64,000 nucleotides of DNA from the NCBI RefSeq assembly GCF_019320115.1, contig NC_089584.1, positions 105,825,111 through 105,889,110 on the forward strand, read 5' to 3'. How positions within the stretch are numbered: the first letter of the stretch is position 1; the number at the start of each line of letters is the position of its first letter. Below are positions 1 through 10,527 of this stretch, piece by piece. Origin of the DNA: Miscanthus floridulus (lineage: Eukaryota > Streptophyta > Magnoliopsida > Poales > Poaceae). The notes under the pieces were generated by a model. That model was not told the DNA's origin. It saw nothing but the letters and a program-made list of their open reading frames with translations, and did not search any database. A program made the position numbers and the translations under genes.

Positions 1-485
1 TAGATTCATGTCTTGGATTCCCACATCAAGTAGATCGACTTCCATGTCACCCTCATTTTCTGCTGCTGGCATGGCAAACAAATTTCTTGTCTCACCGCAA
101 CAACACTAGACCATCGTGGCTTGTTCACGAGGTTGACAAAAAACACTAGTTCAGCCTGTGTTGCCAGAATGTAAGGTTCATTTGAATATCTGAACCTAGA
201 AGTATCAATATCAATAACACCATATTTATCCCTACTGTATCCTCTACTTCTACTGGTACTGGCAGCCGGCACATCATACCAATCACACTGAAACAATAAA
301 ACTTCTTTTTGTGCAGGGAACTCAAGTGAGATCATTCTTCTAATCACTCCATACCAGGTCATGTTGCCAGTAGTACCATCACCCCTCACAAGCACACCAC
401 TGTTTTATGTGACGAGGTTTCTCTCAATGGTAGTCGTTCGAAATAGCCAGTTATTGATGTAGCATCTATTGAACACACGAGCTCA
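1..485 (-). pseudogene. tnp2 transposase gene, C-terminal exon with DUF4216 domain (partial)
   Basis: The minus-strand frame from about 485 to base 6 reads as the DUF4216 region found at the C-terminal end of plant CACTA transposases. Visible motifs are NSGVLVRGDG, then TWYGVIRRMISLEF, then VLLFQCDWYDV, which correspond to the usual YYG...IIEL...VLFKCDWYD pattern. An in-frame TAA separates RNLVT from NSGVL near 404-406; a glutamine codon is expected there. The stop at 6-8 falls within or after the domain, and the gene end is outside the window. The piece belongs to the same gene as the frame at 3484-971. The stretch between about 490 and 970 has no coding continuity and is best read as an intron. 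Confidence 0.75.
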
Positions 486-970
486 ATGGTCCGGTCCTTG
501 AGAAAGGGCATACATAAGTTCACTTGCTTCACCTTTCTCGTATAGTTTGGTGATCTACAAACACAGTTTGAAAACAAATGCCAGTTAATAAGTACATCGT
601 TCTAACCATCACGTGGAATAAAAAAATTAAAAAATAGAACTAACCTTGCCCTCGAACCACCTTACAAAGTGCTCCTCGTGTCATTTATTAAGATTCCTTA
701 TACTATTTTTTAGTTCTTCCATGTGCTCGCTGCATCGAAATAGCCAATTAATTAATTAGTTGATGCCAGAAACAAAAAGTAGAGTAATTAATGATGGTAT
801 ATTGCAACTTACTCGACCCATGGTCTGGCTTCATCATAGTTACTAATTATGTAGTGCCTCATCTTCCGAACCTCATCTGCACCAAATATCTCGGTAGTCT
901 GTCCTCTCCTCTTGTAATCCATTTCTCCAAATACGCTCAGACTAGATGGCGACTCATTCACTATTGTACT

Positions 971-3484
971 TCAATGACGATCAGCGTGATTCAGCTTGGT
1001 GTTGACGTCCAAGAATCTAGAGCAAAATGTAAGGCACTCCTCGGCTATGTATCCCTCGGCTATTGAACCTTCTGGGTGTGCCTTGTTTCTCACATAGCCT
1101 TTAATAGTACGTAGATACCTCTCAACTGGATACATCCATCTATAACACACGGGCCCTCCAAGTTTAGCCTCTTCAGCTAGATGAACCAGCAAATGAATCA
1201 TGATATCAAAAAATGCAGGTGAGAATACCATCTCAAGCCGACAAAGAGTCTCTTTAATTGAATTACTAAGTTTGTCAAGATCTTCTTCCACGAGCTCCTT
1301 CGAACAAAGTGCACTGAAGAACCTACTAAGCTGAATCAATGGCATGACAACTTCTTTGGGCAAAATCTTTCTGACAACTAAGGGTAACAATTTCTATAGA
1401 ATAATATGGTAGCCATGTGTTTTCAGTCTAGACACCTTACATGCATTTGCGTCAACACATCTCCTTATATTGGAGCTAAACCCATCAGGCATCTTCGCTC
1501 CATGTAGAAATTGGCATAAACTTTTCTTGTCAGCCTTATCTAAAAAGTACAAGGCTGGTGGCAAGGTATAATTATCATTGTTAATGACAGGGTGCTGATC
1601 TTGCCTTATCCCTAGCCGTTCCATGTCAAGTCGGGTCTTCTCATTGTCCTTACATTTACCTTCAATTTCAAGCAAAGTACCCAATATGCTCTCGCATATG
1701 TTTTTCTTAATGTGCATCATGTCCAAATTATGCCTTATGAGCAAAGAAGACCAGTAAGGGAGCTCAAAAAAAATACTCTTCTTCCTCCAATTGTGCCATC
1801 TTTTATCTTCATCACGCTTCCTCTTTTTTGATGTCGCCTTTCCAAATATCACTTGATCAAAAGTTTCATACTGGTCCAATACCTGTTGACCAGACAGTGG
1901 TACTAGAGCCTCCCTGGTTTCCACCTCATTGTTGAAGCTCATCTTGTTCATGCGCCAAGGATGGTTCGACGGCAAAAAACGACGATGTCCCATGTAGCAG
2001 TGCTTTTTTCCAAATCTCAACCACAAATAATCCATATCCTTGTGGCAGTATGGACATGCAAATTTGCCTTTTGTGCTCCAACCAGAAAGCATCGCATATG
2101 CAGGAAAGTCATTAATTGTCCAAAGCAGAATAGCATGTAGTTTAAAATTCTTCTTTACCTTGTCATCCCATGTATCAATTCCCTTTTCCCAAAGATCCTT
2201 CAGCTCATCAATGAGGGGCCTCAAATATACATCAATATTCATTCTAGGAGATTTTGGACCAGGAATCAACATTGACATAATCCAATAAGGTTGTTTCTCA
2301 AACAACCAAGGAGGCAAATTGTAAGGGATGAGGATAACAGGCCATGTGGTGTATGTAACATTTTGCATGCCAAAGGGGTTGAAGCCATCAGAAGCAAGAC
2401 CCAACCTAATATTATGAGCTTCCTTTGCAAACCAACCATACTTGTTATCCACATGCTTCCATGCCTTCAAGTCAGCAGGGTGACGCATTTTGCCATCATC
2501 GACCAATTCTTCCTTATGCCATCGCATTTGTGATGATGTGCTCTCTGTCATATATAATCTTTGTAGCCGAGGAGTAAGAGGAAAGTACTATAGGATTTTA
2601 CGTGGGACACGCTTCCTATTTGTTGTATCAGCATCACCATCTGCAATGTCCTTGTGGGCACCGTCATCGGTCGTTTTCCACCTAGACTCGCCACATTTGG
2701 GACATGTATCTAGATTTGCGTTTTCCTTCCAAAATAACACACAATCCTTCTCACAGGCATGTATCTTTACATAGTCCAAGCCTAGATCTCAAACCACCCT
2801 TTGCACTTTCTCCATTGTGTTTAGGACACAGTGGCCTTTAGGAAAAAACCTTGAGAATAGAATAAGTACCCCCTCCAATGCTCTATTACTAATACCGTAC
2901 AAGCACTTAACCTAGAAAAGTGCAACAATAAAAGAGACCTTAGTAGCATCCTCACAACCTGGATACAATTTCTTTTCTGCCTCCAGTAATAATTTGAAGA
3001 ATATCTTTGCATGTTCATTTGACTGTTCATTGTCATTAGTATCTCTGATCTCTCCATGTATAGCGCCTCTGATTAGGGATCTAACCAAATTAGTGACACC
3101 ACGATCGTCATCACTTGGTGTGCCTTCTTCGTTGTCTACTCCAACTTCATGTGGTGCGGATTCGTTGTCTACTTCTACATCAGCTGGTGGTGGTGCATCA
3201 TTGTGTACTTCTACATCAGCTGCTGGTGCATCTTTGTTGTGCAATCCCACATCTGAACCTTCCCCTTCCCTGATAAAGCTTTCATCAAACCCTCTATGAA
3301 GCAAATGAAGCTGAACCAGAGGCTGTGGTCTGTATGCCATGCATACACATCTAGGACATGGACACACAACAGTTCCACCTCTCGATGTGCCACCAAATGT
3401 GACGTCTAGAAAATTTTGGAGATTCTCCTACCACTCAATTGAAGAACGAGGCAAGCGCATCCAACTCCTATCATCACCTAACAT
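971..3484 (-). pseudogene. tnp2-type CACTA transposase, copy 1 (main exon, broken by stop codons)
   Basis: One minus-strand reading frame runs 838 codons from an ATG at 3484 to 971 without a frameshift. N-terminally it has the zinc-binding transposase-associated domain (RSWMRLPR, CPCPRC, HLLHRGF). Then come an acidic linker, the tnp2 core (KIHACEKDC, CPKCGESRW, the RLQRLY segment, DGFNPFGMQN, SGWSTKGKFACPYCHKD, HRRFLP) and the DUF4218 domain (LPKEVVMPLIQLSRFF, YPVERYLRTIKGYVRN). Transposases of this family cut and paste the element by binding its ends. Five in-frame stops break the frame: TAG at 3428-3430, 2912-2914, 2588-2590 and 1394-1396, and TGA at 2789-2791. All can arise by one C-to-T or G-to-A change. 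The product is therefore inactive unless the stops are read through. Confidence 0.9.
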
Positions 3485-4250
3485 TATTTTGCAATGATGA
3501 GATCACATCAAACACACCGTGGTGGATGGGAGGAGGAGTCATCGAACGAGCAGAGGAGTTGGATAGGCACTAGATCAATGGTGATGCTCGACACCAAATG
3601 TCACGAGAGGAGGCGCCGTCGATGATGCAAGGGTTTCAACTGAACTAGAACAGGAGAAGAACTCTATGTCGCACATAAAAAATTGCGTCCATGGGAAGGC
3701 TTCTTTGTGCTGCCCCTCTTGTGCATTGTGGGCTAGGCCATTGATCAGTTTAGGCCCAGTCATGTTGGTGCTAGGCACGCTGGGAGCGTTGGCCATTTTA
3801 GTACCACCTCGGATGCATATGGAGAGACACACCAGCTTAAATACTCAGTCGTCGTTTGCTGTACTGAACTTCTAAATACTCAATCTTTGACCACCTGGCT
3901 CGGGTCACATCCTCTCGAGCAATCGCACCTATCCATGGGCTACATTGCTTGTAGGGCCCATGTTGCTCTCGTGGCTGGCCCCTCTAGCACAGGCGCGCTA
4001 TGTACGAGAATTTGTGATCCGAAGCCCAATTTTTTTGGGTAAATTTTAGTTGGCAACAGGCGTTAAAAAAAATCACCATGAACAAGTGGAATGCACATGC
4101 TAGTAACACGTTGAATAGGAGATCGATCTTCATTAACCAAAAACATAGTTCTAGCACTACAAGTTGAGCCAACTAGCCATGGACATCATTAGGCAAAAGC
4201 AAAAGAAACGCAACAGCTCGCTAATTCACAGCTTGCATACATAGAGAGAA
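3485..4250. other. Upstream region of tnp2, no gene recognised
   Basis: This stretch lies between the tnp2 start codon and the 3-prime end of the F-box remnant. It should hold the transposase promoter and 5-prime leader. Short frames on both strands show no family motif. A CACTACAAG string at 4155-4163 resembles a CACTA end but has no partner. The copy at 9022-9787 is nearly identical. Confidence 0.4.
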
Positions 4251-4990
4251 TTAGTTTTTGATCCCCAGTCTCCTTTCAAACACCATAATTTCATGGCATA
4301 TCCTACAGTCCTCACTGCAAAATAGGCTAACTTGTTCCCAGCCCGTACCCTTGCCATAGGCGCCTCCAGCGCATGGGAAGTCACCGCAAACTGGTGCCAG
4401 CGGAAGCATATCACCATGATCGCGCCATGTAACTCTGGTGATGAGGCACGTGGCCTCCTCGTGGCACACCCGGTAGCCATCGTTGTGCAGCTCCTTTGGG
4501 CCAGTGCTCCCGCTCGCCGCCAAACCATCCTCACCTTCGACGCAGCGGATGTACATCTTCACGATGTCATCGTCCATGGCCCCGCTGTTGTTCCTATACA
4601 TCATTAGGGCATACAGGTAGCCCCCACATCGTGCCCACCTGCAGTGACGCAGGAGAGCTCATGGAGGGATGGCTAGGGGGCAGCGAAGAAATCTACTATC
4701 CTGGTGAGGGTGCAAGCCTCCGGGTTCCCCACACCAACCAGCAGAGCGGGGAGGGCGTAGTACTTGTCCGGCTCGTTCCATTGCATATCCTCCTAGTATG
4801 TTCTTAGCAATGCCACGCGCCATCCGATAGATGGGTCACCGCACGCACGGTGCATGACCCTACAGGTCACCCGTAGCCTACCGAGGTTGTCCATGGGCTA
4901 GAAGGAGGTCACATCAATGTGGCCGATGATGTCAATGAGCACCTCCATAGGGAGGTCTGTGAGCAATCAACATTGCCTCCTCAATGCCAT
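4251..4990 (-). pseudogene. Captured F-box gene remnant (At2g35280-like), copy 1
   Basis: Reading the minus strand from an ATG at 4990, the frame contains an F-box motif (DLPMEVLIDIIGHIDVTSF, then LGRLRVTCRVMHRA). A GNPEAC-type segment follows, the block typical of grass F-box proteins of the At2g35280-like group, and then GGHDVGA. After a frameshift near 4610 the frame continues as MMYRNNSGAMDDDIVKMYIR, ending with a cysteine-rich C-terminus (FCSEDCRICHEI). F-box proteins supply the substrate-recognition part of SCF ubiquitin ligases. Here the sequence has stops after RRQC, VTSF, LLRTY and FFAAP plus the frameshift, so it is dead. It lies between the two transposase genes, which suggests host sequence captured by the element. 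Confidence 0.75.
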
Positions 4991-6160
4991 GAACGTGTAG
5001 AGGTGGAGGGTCAGGAAATCTAAGGGGGAATGGTGGAAGGAGCGACGGCGGGCTACAGGCCGAGTTCTTGAAAAGCTCTTTTTACGATATGGCAAGGAGA
5101 CTACGGAGAGGGGGCAGGGTATAGGAGGAGTTATAGATATTAACCACTGTCGATGCCTTGGGAACTGCCGAAGAACAAGTAGAGGAGACGAGGAGATGGG
5201 GAGATGTATGTGTACATGCATTTGTAGGCATACATGTACATGCATTCAAAGGGGTATAGTTAGCTGGAAGATGACTCTTTGCCTAGTGCACTAGTGCACT
5301 AGTTTGTCCTTGAGGATTCAACACCAGTGTCTACATGCAAGCTACAGCATAACATAGGCCTACAGCATGACTACGACTGGCATTACACCAAGACGCAGGC
5401 CTAGTACTCAAAAACTCTATTGACTATGACTGACATTACACAGTGACGCAGCAAAACATGACATGCCCCAAGATGGTAGATGGTGGACATGACAGATTAG
5501 TCTTAATTATGAAGATAACTTTCGCATGCTTTCGTACGTAGCATATCATATACTATGGTCTTCGTGACAACGACCAAGATGCATCGCCACATATAGTACC
5601 AATCCAAGGGACGATGTAAGCAAAACGAGGTCATACAATGCAACATGGAATATGTAAGCAAATAAAACGAGGTCATACAATGCAATTACTGCTGGTGCTG
5701 CTGCCATGTTTTTTCAGCACCAGTAAATTATTACATCGACCTAAGACATAGATTAATCACTAGTGCTACTAATTACTACCGGTGCTATCGCATGCATTGT
5801 CCCCCTGCTGTCGGTGCTTCGAGCTGTGCGTGGGAAGGGTGCTTGGCTTCTTGACGCGCGGTGGTGCAATGGCGGCTGACGATGCATGGGTGGGTGGAAC
5901 TGACGGTGCATTAACTCGCACCCCTTGGAAGACGGAGCGCCTACGTTGGGAACCGGTGCGAGCAGCCAAGATGGACTCTTGGGTAAATGTGGCATCTCTT
6001 TGTGGGGAAGTGAAGGGCCACGACCAGTCGAAGGACTGGGTAAAACGGCGGCTCTTCATGGGAACCACGCGAGCAGCGTGGCTAGGGAGTTGAAGGGCCT
6101 ACGCGCAAAGTAGGGACAAATAATCACTCAAAGGAATAAATTCCTTCAGACTTACCAAAA
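4991..6160. other. Intergenic segment of CACTA unit, copy 1
   Basis: No recognisable gene. The part next to the F-box start is purine-rich and may be its old leader. A 9-bp perfect inverted repeat (CTGGTGCTG 5692-5700, CAGCACCAG 5715-5723) could form a hairpin with a 14-base loop. Bases 5285-5302 hold an overlapping run of the octamer-like unit GTGCACTA. A GC-richer stretch at 5780-6113 is open on both strands, but neither translation resembles a known family. Confidence 0.45.
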
Positions 6161-6162
6161 TC

Positions 6163-6233
6163 AGGTGATAGCTCAATGGTTTGTTCGCTGCTCTAGAACT
6201 TGTAGGCTTTGGTTCGATTCAGGGATGCAACAC
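6163..6233 (+). other. tRNA-like sequence with pol III A and B boxes, copy 1
   Basis: TAGCTCAATGG at about 6169-6179 matches an internal pol III A box. GGTTCGATTC at about 6210-6219 matches a B box. The spacing is tRNA-like, and a T-run terminator (TTTTTTT) follows near 6234. The acceptor stem does not pair, so this is a degenerate tRNA or the head of a tRNA-derived SINE rather than a working tRNA gene. The copy at 11700-11770 is identical by eye. Confidence 0.5.
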
Positions 6234-6696
6234 ATTTTTTTGCATTTTCTTTCAATTTATATTCCTTCATTTTTAATTTACAAATTTTTTAGTCCTAATT
6301 TTTTTGCCAATTTAGGTCTATACAATTCCATTATATATTTTCTTAAGTCCTAACACAATGTGCATGAGTGGATGCTATCACAAATACAAAGGTAAGTGTA
6401 TATCACTAGCCTGGTTTAATTTATCACAAATACAAATACAAAGATAAGTGTATCTTGGTGTCACGAACCCAAACCTAGGTACATATGTCACGCTGCGAAA
6501 AGATGGTTTGTGCGATAAATCCTATCCTTGAGGAGATCGATTACCAATTTGCACTAAAACATTGTCTGAGCTCCCACATGAAATCACCTCAAGGCAAAGA
6601 AGGTGACATTGAACAAGATACACCTATATGATATGCCATATATATGATACACCTATATGATACACATTTGATCAAACAAGATTCCAACTTGTCTAT

Positions 6697-9021
6697 TCAT
6701 AAGCCCCTGGTACCTTGGACACATTCGAAAAAGATAAGTATATCAAAAAATGCAGGTGAGAATACCATCTCAAGCCGACAAAGAGTCTCTTTAATTGAAT
6801 TACTAAGTTTGTCAAGATCTTCTTCCACGAGCTCCTTCGAACAAAGTGCACTGAAGAACCTACTAAGCTGAATCAATGGCATGACAACTTCTTTGGGCAA
6901 AATCTTTCTGACAACTAAGGGTAACAATTTCTATAGAATAATATGGTAGCCATGTGTTTTCAGTCTAGACACCTTACATGCATTTGCGTCAACACATCTC
7001 CTTATATTGGAGCTAAACCCATCAGGCATCTTCGCTCCATGTAGAAATTGGCATAAACTTTTCTTGTCAGCCTTATCTAAAAAGTACAAGGCTGGTGGCA
7101 AGGTATAATTATCATTGTTAATGACAGGGTGCTGATCTTGCCTTATCCCTAGCCGTTCCATGTCAAGTCGGGTCTTCTCATTGTCCTTACATTTACCTTC
7201 AATTTCAAGCAAAGTACCCAATATGCTCTCGCATATGTTTTTCTTAATGTGCATCATGTCCAAATTATGCCTTATGAGCAAAGAAGACCAGTAAGGGAGC
7301 TCAAAAAAAATACTCTTCTTCCTCCAATTGTGCCATCTTTTATCTTCATCACGCTTCCTCTTTTTTGATGTCGCCTTTCCAAATATCACTTGATCAAAAG
7401 TTTCATACTGGTCCAATACCTGTTGACCAGACAGTGGTACTAGAGCCTCCCTGGTTTCCACCTCATTGTTGAAGCTCATCTTGTTCATGCGCCAAGGATG
7501 GTTCGACGGCAAAAAACGACGATGTCCCATGTAGCAGTGCTTTTTTCCAAATCTCAACCACAAATAATCCATATCCTTGTGGCAGTATGGACATGCAAAT
7601 TTGCCTTTTGTGCTCCAACCAGAAAGCATCGCATATGCAGGAAAGTCATTAATTGTCCAAAGCAGAATAGCATGTAGTTTAAAATTCTTCTTTACCTTGT
7701 CATCCCATGTATCAATTCCCTTTTCCCAAAGATCCTTCAGCTCATCAATGAGGGGCCTCAAATATACATCAATATTCATTCTAGGAGATTTTGGACCAGG
7801 AATCAACATTGACATAATCCAATAAGGTTGTTTCTCAAACAACCAAGGAGGCAAATTGTAAGGGATGAGGATAACAGGCCATGTGGTGTATGTAACATTT
7901 TGCATGCCAAAGGGGTTGAAGCCATCAGAAGCAAGACCCAACCTAATATTATGAGCTTCCTTTGCAAACCAACCATACTTGTTATCCACATGCTTCCATG
8001 CCTTCAAGTCAGCAGGGTGACGCATTTTGCCATCATCGACCAATTCTTCCTTATGCCATCGCATTTGTGATGATGTGCTCTCTGTCATATATAATCTTTG
8101 TAGCCGAGGAGTAAGAGGAAAGTACTATAGGATTTTACGTGGGACACGCTTCCTATTTGTTGTATCAGCATCACCATCTGCAATGTCCTTGTGGGCACCG
8201 TCATCGGTCGTTTTCCACCTAGACTCGCCACATTTGGGACATGTATCTAGATTTGCGTTTTCCTTCCAAAATAACACACAATCCTTCTCACAGGCATGTA
8301 TCTTTACATAGTCCAAGCCTAGATCTCAAACCACCCTTTGCACTTTCTCCATTGTGTTTAGGACACAGTGGCCTTTAGGAAAAAACCTTGAGAATAGAAT
8401 AAGTACCCCCTCCAATGCTCTATTACTAATACCGTACAAGCACTTAACCTAGAAAAGTGCAACAATAAAAGAGACCTTAGTAGCATCCTCACAACCTGGA
8501 TACAATTTCTTTTCTGCCTCCAGTAATAATTTGAAGAATATCTTTGCATGTTCATTTGACTGTTCATTGTCATTAGTATCTCTGATCTCTCCATGTATAG
8601 CGCCTCTGATTAGGGATCTAACCAAATTAGTGACACCACGATCGTCATCACTTGGTGTGCCTTCTTCGTTGTCTACTCCAACTTCATGTGGTGCGGATTC
8701 GTTGTCTACTTCTACATCAGCTGGTGGTGGTGCATCATTGTGTACTTCTACATCAGCTACTGGTGCATCTTTGTTGTGCAATCCCACATCTGAACCTTCC
8801 CCTTCCCTGATAAAGCTTTCATCAAACCCTCTATGAAGCAAATGAAGCTGAACCAGAGGCTGTGGTCTGTATGCCATGCATACACATCTAGGACATGGAC
8901 ACACAACAGTTCCACCTCTCGATGTGCCACCAAATGTGACGTCTAGAAAATTTTGGAGATTCTCCTACCACTCAATTGAAGAACGAGGCAAGCGCATCCA
9001 ACTCCTATCATCACCTAACAT
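6697..9021 (-). pseudogene. tnp2-type transposase, copy 2, truncated by the duplication
   Basis: This is the second copy of the tnp2 main exon, with its start codon at 9021 and the same stop codons at the same relative positions as copy 1, so the stops predate the duplication. The frame leaves the transposase at the duplication breakpoint (6740) in the middle of the DUF4218 domain, after FSPAFFD. It then adds about 13 unrelated residues before a stop at 6697. It lacks the rest of DUF4218 and all of DUF4216. One coding difference from copy 1 is an alanine-to-valine change in the acidic linker. Confidence 0.9.
6734..6739. other. Six-base filler at the tandem duplication junction
   Basis: The bases ATAAGT sit between the end of unit 1 (GAAAAAG, 6733) and the start of unit 2 (ATATCAAA, 6740). 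The 15 bases around the junction, 6730-6744, match 6440-6454 at 14 of 15 positions. This looks like a short templated insertion made during end joining. Confidence 0.6.
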
Positions 9022-9787
9022 TATTTTGCAATGATGAGATCACATCAAACACACCGTGGTGGATGGGAGGAGGAGTCATCGAACGAGCAGAGGAGTTGGA
9101 TAGGCACTAGATCAATGGCGATGCTCGACACCAAATGTCACGAGAGGAGGCGCCGTCGATGATGCAAGGGTTTCAACTGAACTAGAACAGGAGAAGAACT
9201 CTATGTCGCACATAAAAAATTGCGTCCATGGGAAGGCTTCTTTGTGCTGCCCCTCCTGTGCATTGTGGGCTAGGCCATTGATCAGTTTAGGCCCAGTCAT
9301 GTTGGTGCTGGGCACGCTGGGAGCGTTGGCCATTTTAGTACCACCTCGGATGCATATGGAGAGACACACCAGCTTAAATACTCAGTCGTCGTTTGCTGTA
9401 CTGAACTTCTAAATACTCAATCTTTGACCACCTGGCTCGGGTCACATCCTCTCGAGCAATCGCACCTATCCATGGGCTACATTGCTTGTAGGGCCCATGT
9501 TGCTCTCGTGGCTGGCCCCTCTAGCACAGGCGCGCTATGTACGAGAATTTGTGATCCGAAGCCCAATTTTTTTGGGTAAATTTTAGTTGGCAACAGGCGT
9601 TAAAAAAAATCACCATGAACAAGTGGAATGCACATGCTAGTAACACGTTGAATAGGAGATCGATCTTCATTAACCAAAAACATAGTTCTAGCACTACAAG
9701 TTGAGCCAACTAGCCATGGACATCATTAGGCAAAAGCAAAAGAAACGCAACAGCTCGCTAATTCACAGCTTGCATACATAGAGAGAA

Positions 9788-10527
9788 TTAGTTTTTGATC
9801 CCCAGTCTCCTTTCAAACACCATAATTTCATGGCATATCCTACAGTCCTCACTGCAAAATAGGCTAACTTGTTCCCAGCCCGTACCCTTGCCATAGGCGC
9901 CTCCAGCGCATGGGAAGTCACCGCAAACTGGTGCCAGCGGAAGCATATCACCATGATCGCGCCATGTAACTCTGGTGATGAGGCACGTGGCCTCCTCGCG
10001 GCACACCCGGTAGCCATCGTTGTGCAGCTCCTTTGGGCCAGTGCTCCCGCTCGCCGCCAAACCATCCTCACCTTCGACGCAGCGGATGTACATCTTCACG
10101 ATGTCATCGTCCATGGCCCCGCTGTTGTTCCTATACATCATTAGGGCATACAGGTAGCCCCCACATCGTGCCCACCTGCAGTGACGCAGGAGAGCTCATG
10201 GAGGGATGGCTAGGGGGCAGCGAAGAAATCTACTATCCTGGTGAGGGTGCAAGCCTCCGGGTTCCCCACACCAACCAGCAGAGCGGGGAGGGCGTAGTAC
10301 TTGTCCGGCTCGTTCCATTGCATATCCTCCTAGTATGTTCTTAGCAATGCCACGCGCCATCCGATAGATGGGTCACCGCACGCACGGTGCATGACCCTAC
10401 AGGTCACCCGTAGCCTACCGAGGTTGTCCATGGGCTAGAAGGAGGTCACATCAATGTGGCCGATGATGTCAATGAGCACCTCCATAGGGAGGTCTGTGAG
10501 CAATCAACATTGCCTCCTCAATGCCAT
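9788..10527 (-). pseudogene. Captured F-box gene remnant, copy 2
   Basis: Copy of the remnant at 4251-4990, with start codon at 10527 and the same stops and frameshift. It differs at 9999 (C here, T in copy 1), which changes His to Arg in the VCHEEAT segment of copy 1. The shared damage shows that the F-box sequence was already dead when the unit duplicated. Confidence 0.75.

Larger units (their letters stand above)
1203..6733. repeat. Tandem duplication inside the CACTA element, copy 1
   Basis: Bases 1203-6733 match 6740-12270 at a constant offset of 5537. By eye I found only six single-base differences, at 3222, 3582, 3719, 3773, 4462 and 5354; all are transitions and there are no indels. 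The unit holds the tnp2 5-prime two thirds, its upstream region, the F-box remnant and a tRNA-like module. The copies are in direct orientation, separated by six bases (ATAAGT, 6734-6739). Confidence 0.97.

Noticed and set aside
4155..4163. CACTACAAG as the left end of a CACTA element
   Set aside because: It has no subterminal repeats beside it, is duplicated at 9692-9700 with the unit, and would exclude tnp2 from the element.
5782..6113. Small gene on either strand between F-box remnant and tRNA-like module
   Set aside because: Frames are open on both strands because of GC content; no motif or start context favours one of them.
6163..6233. Functional tRNA gene
   Set aside because: The A and B boxes are good, but the acceptor and D stems do not pair, so I call it only tRNA-like.
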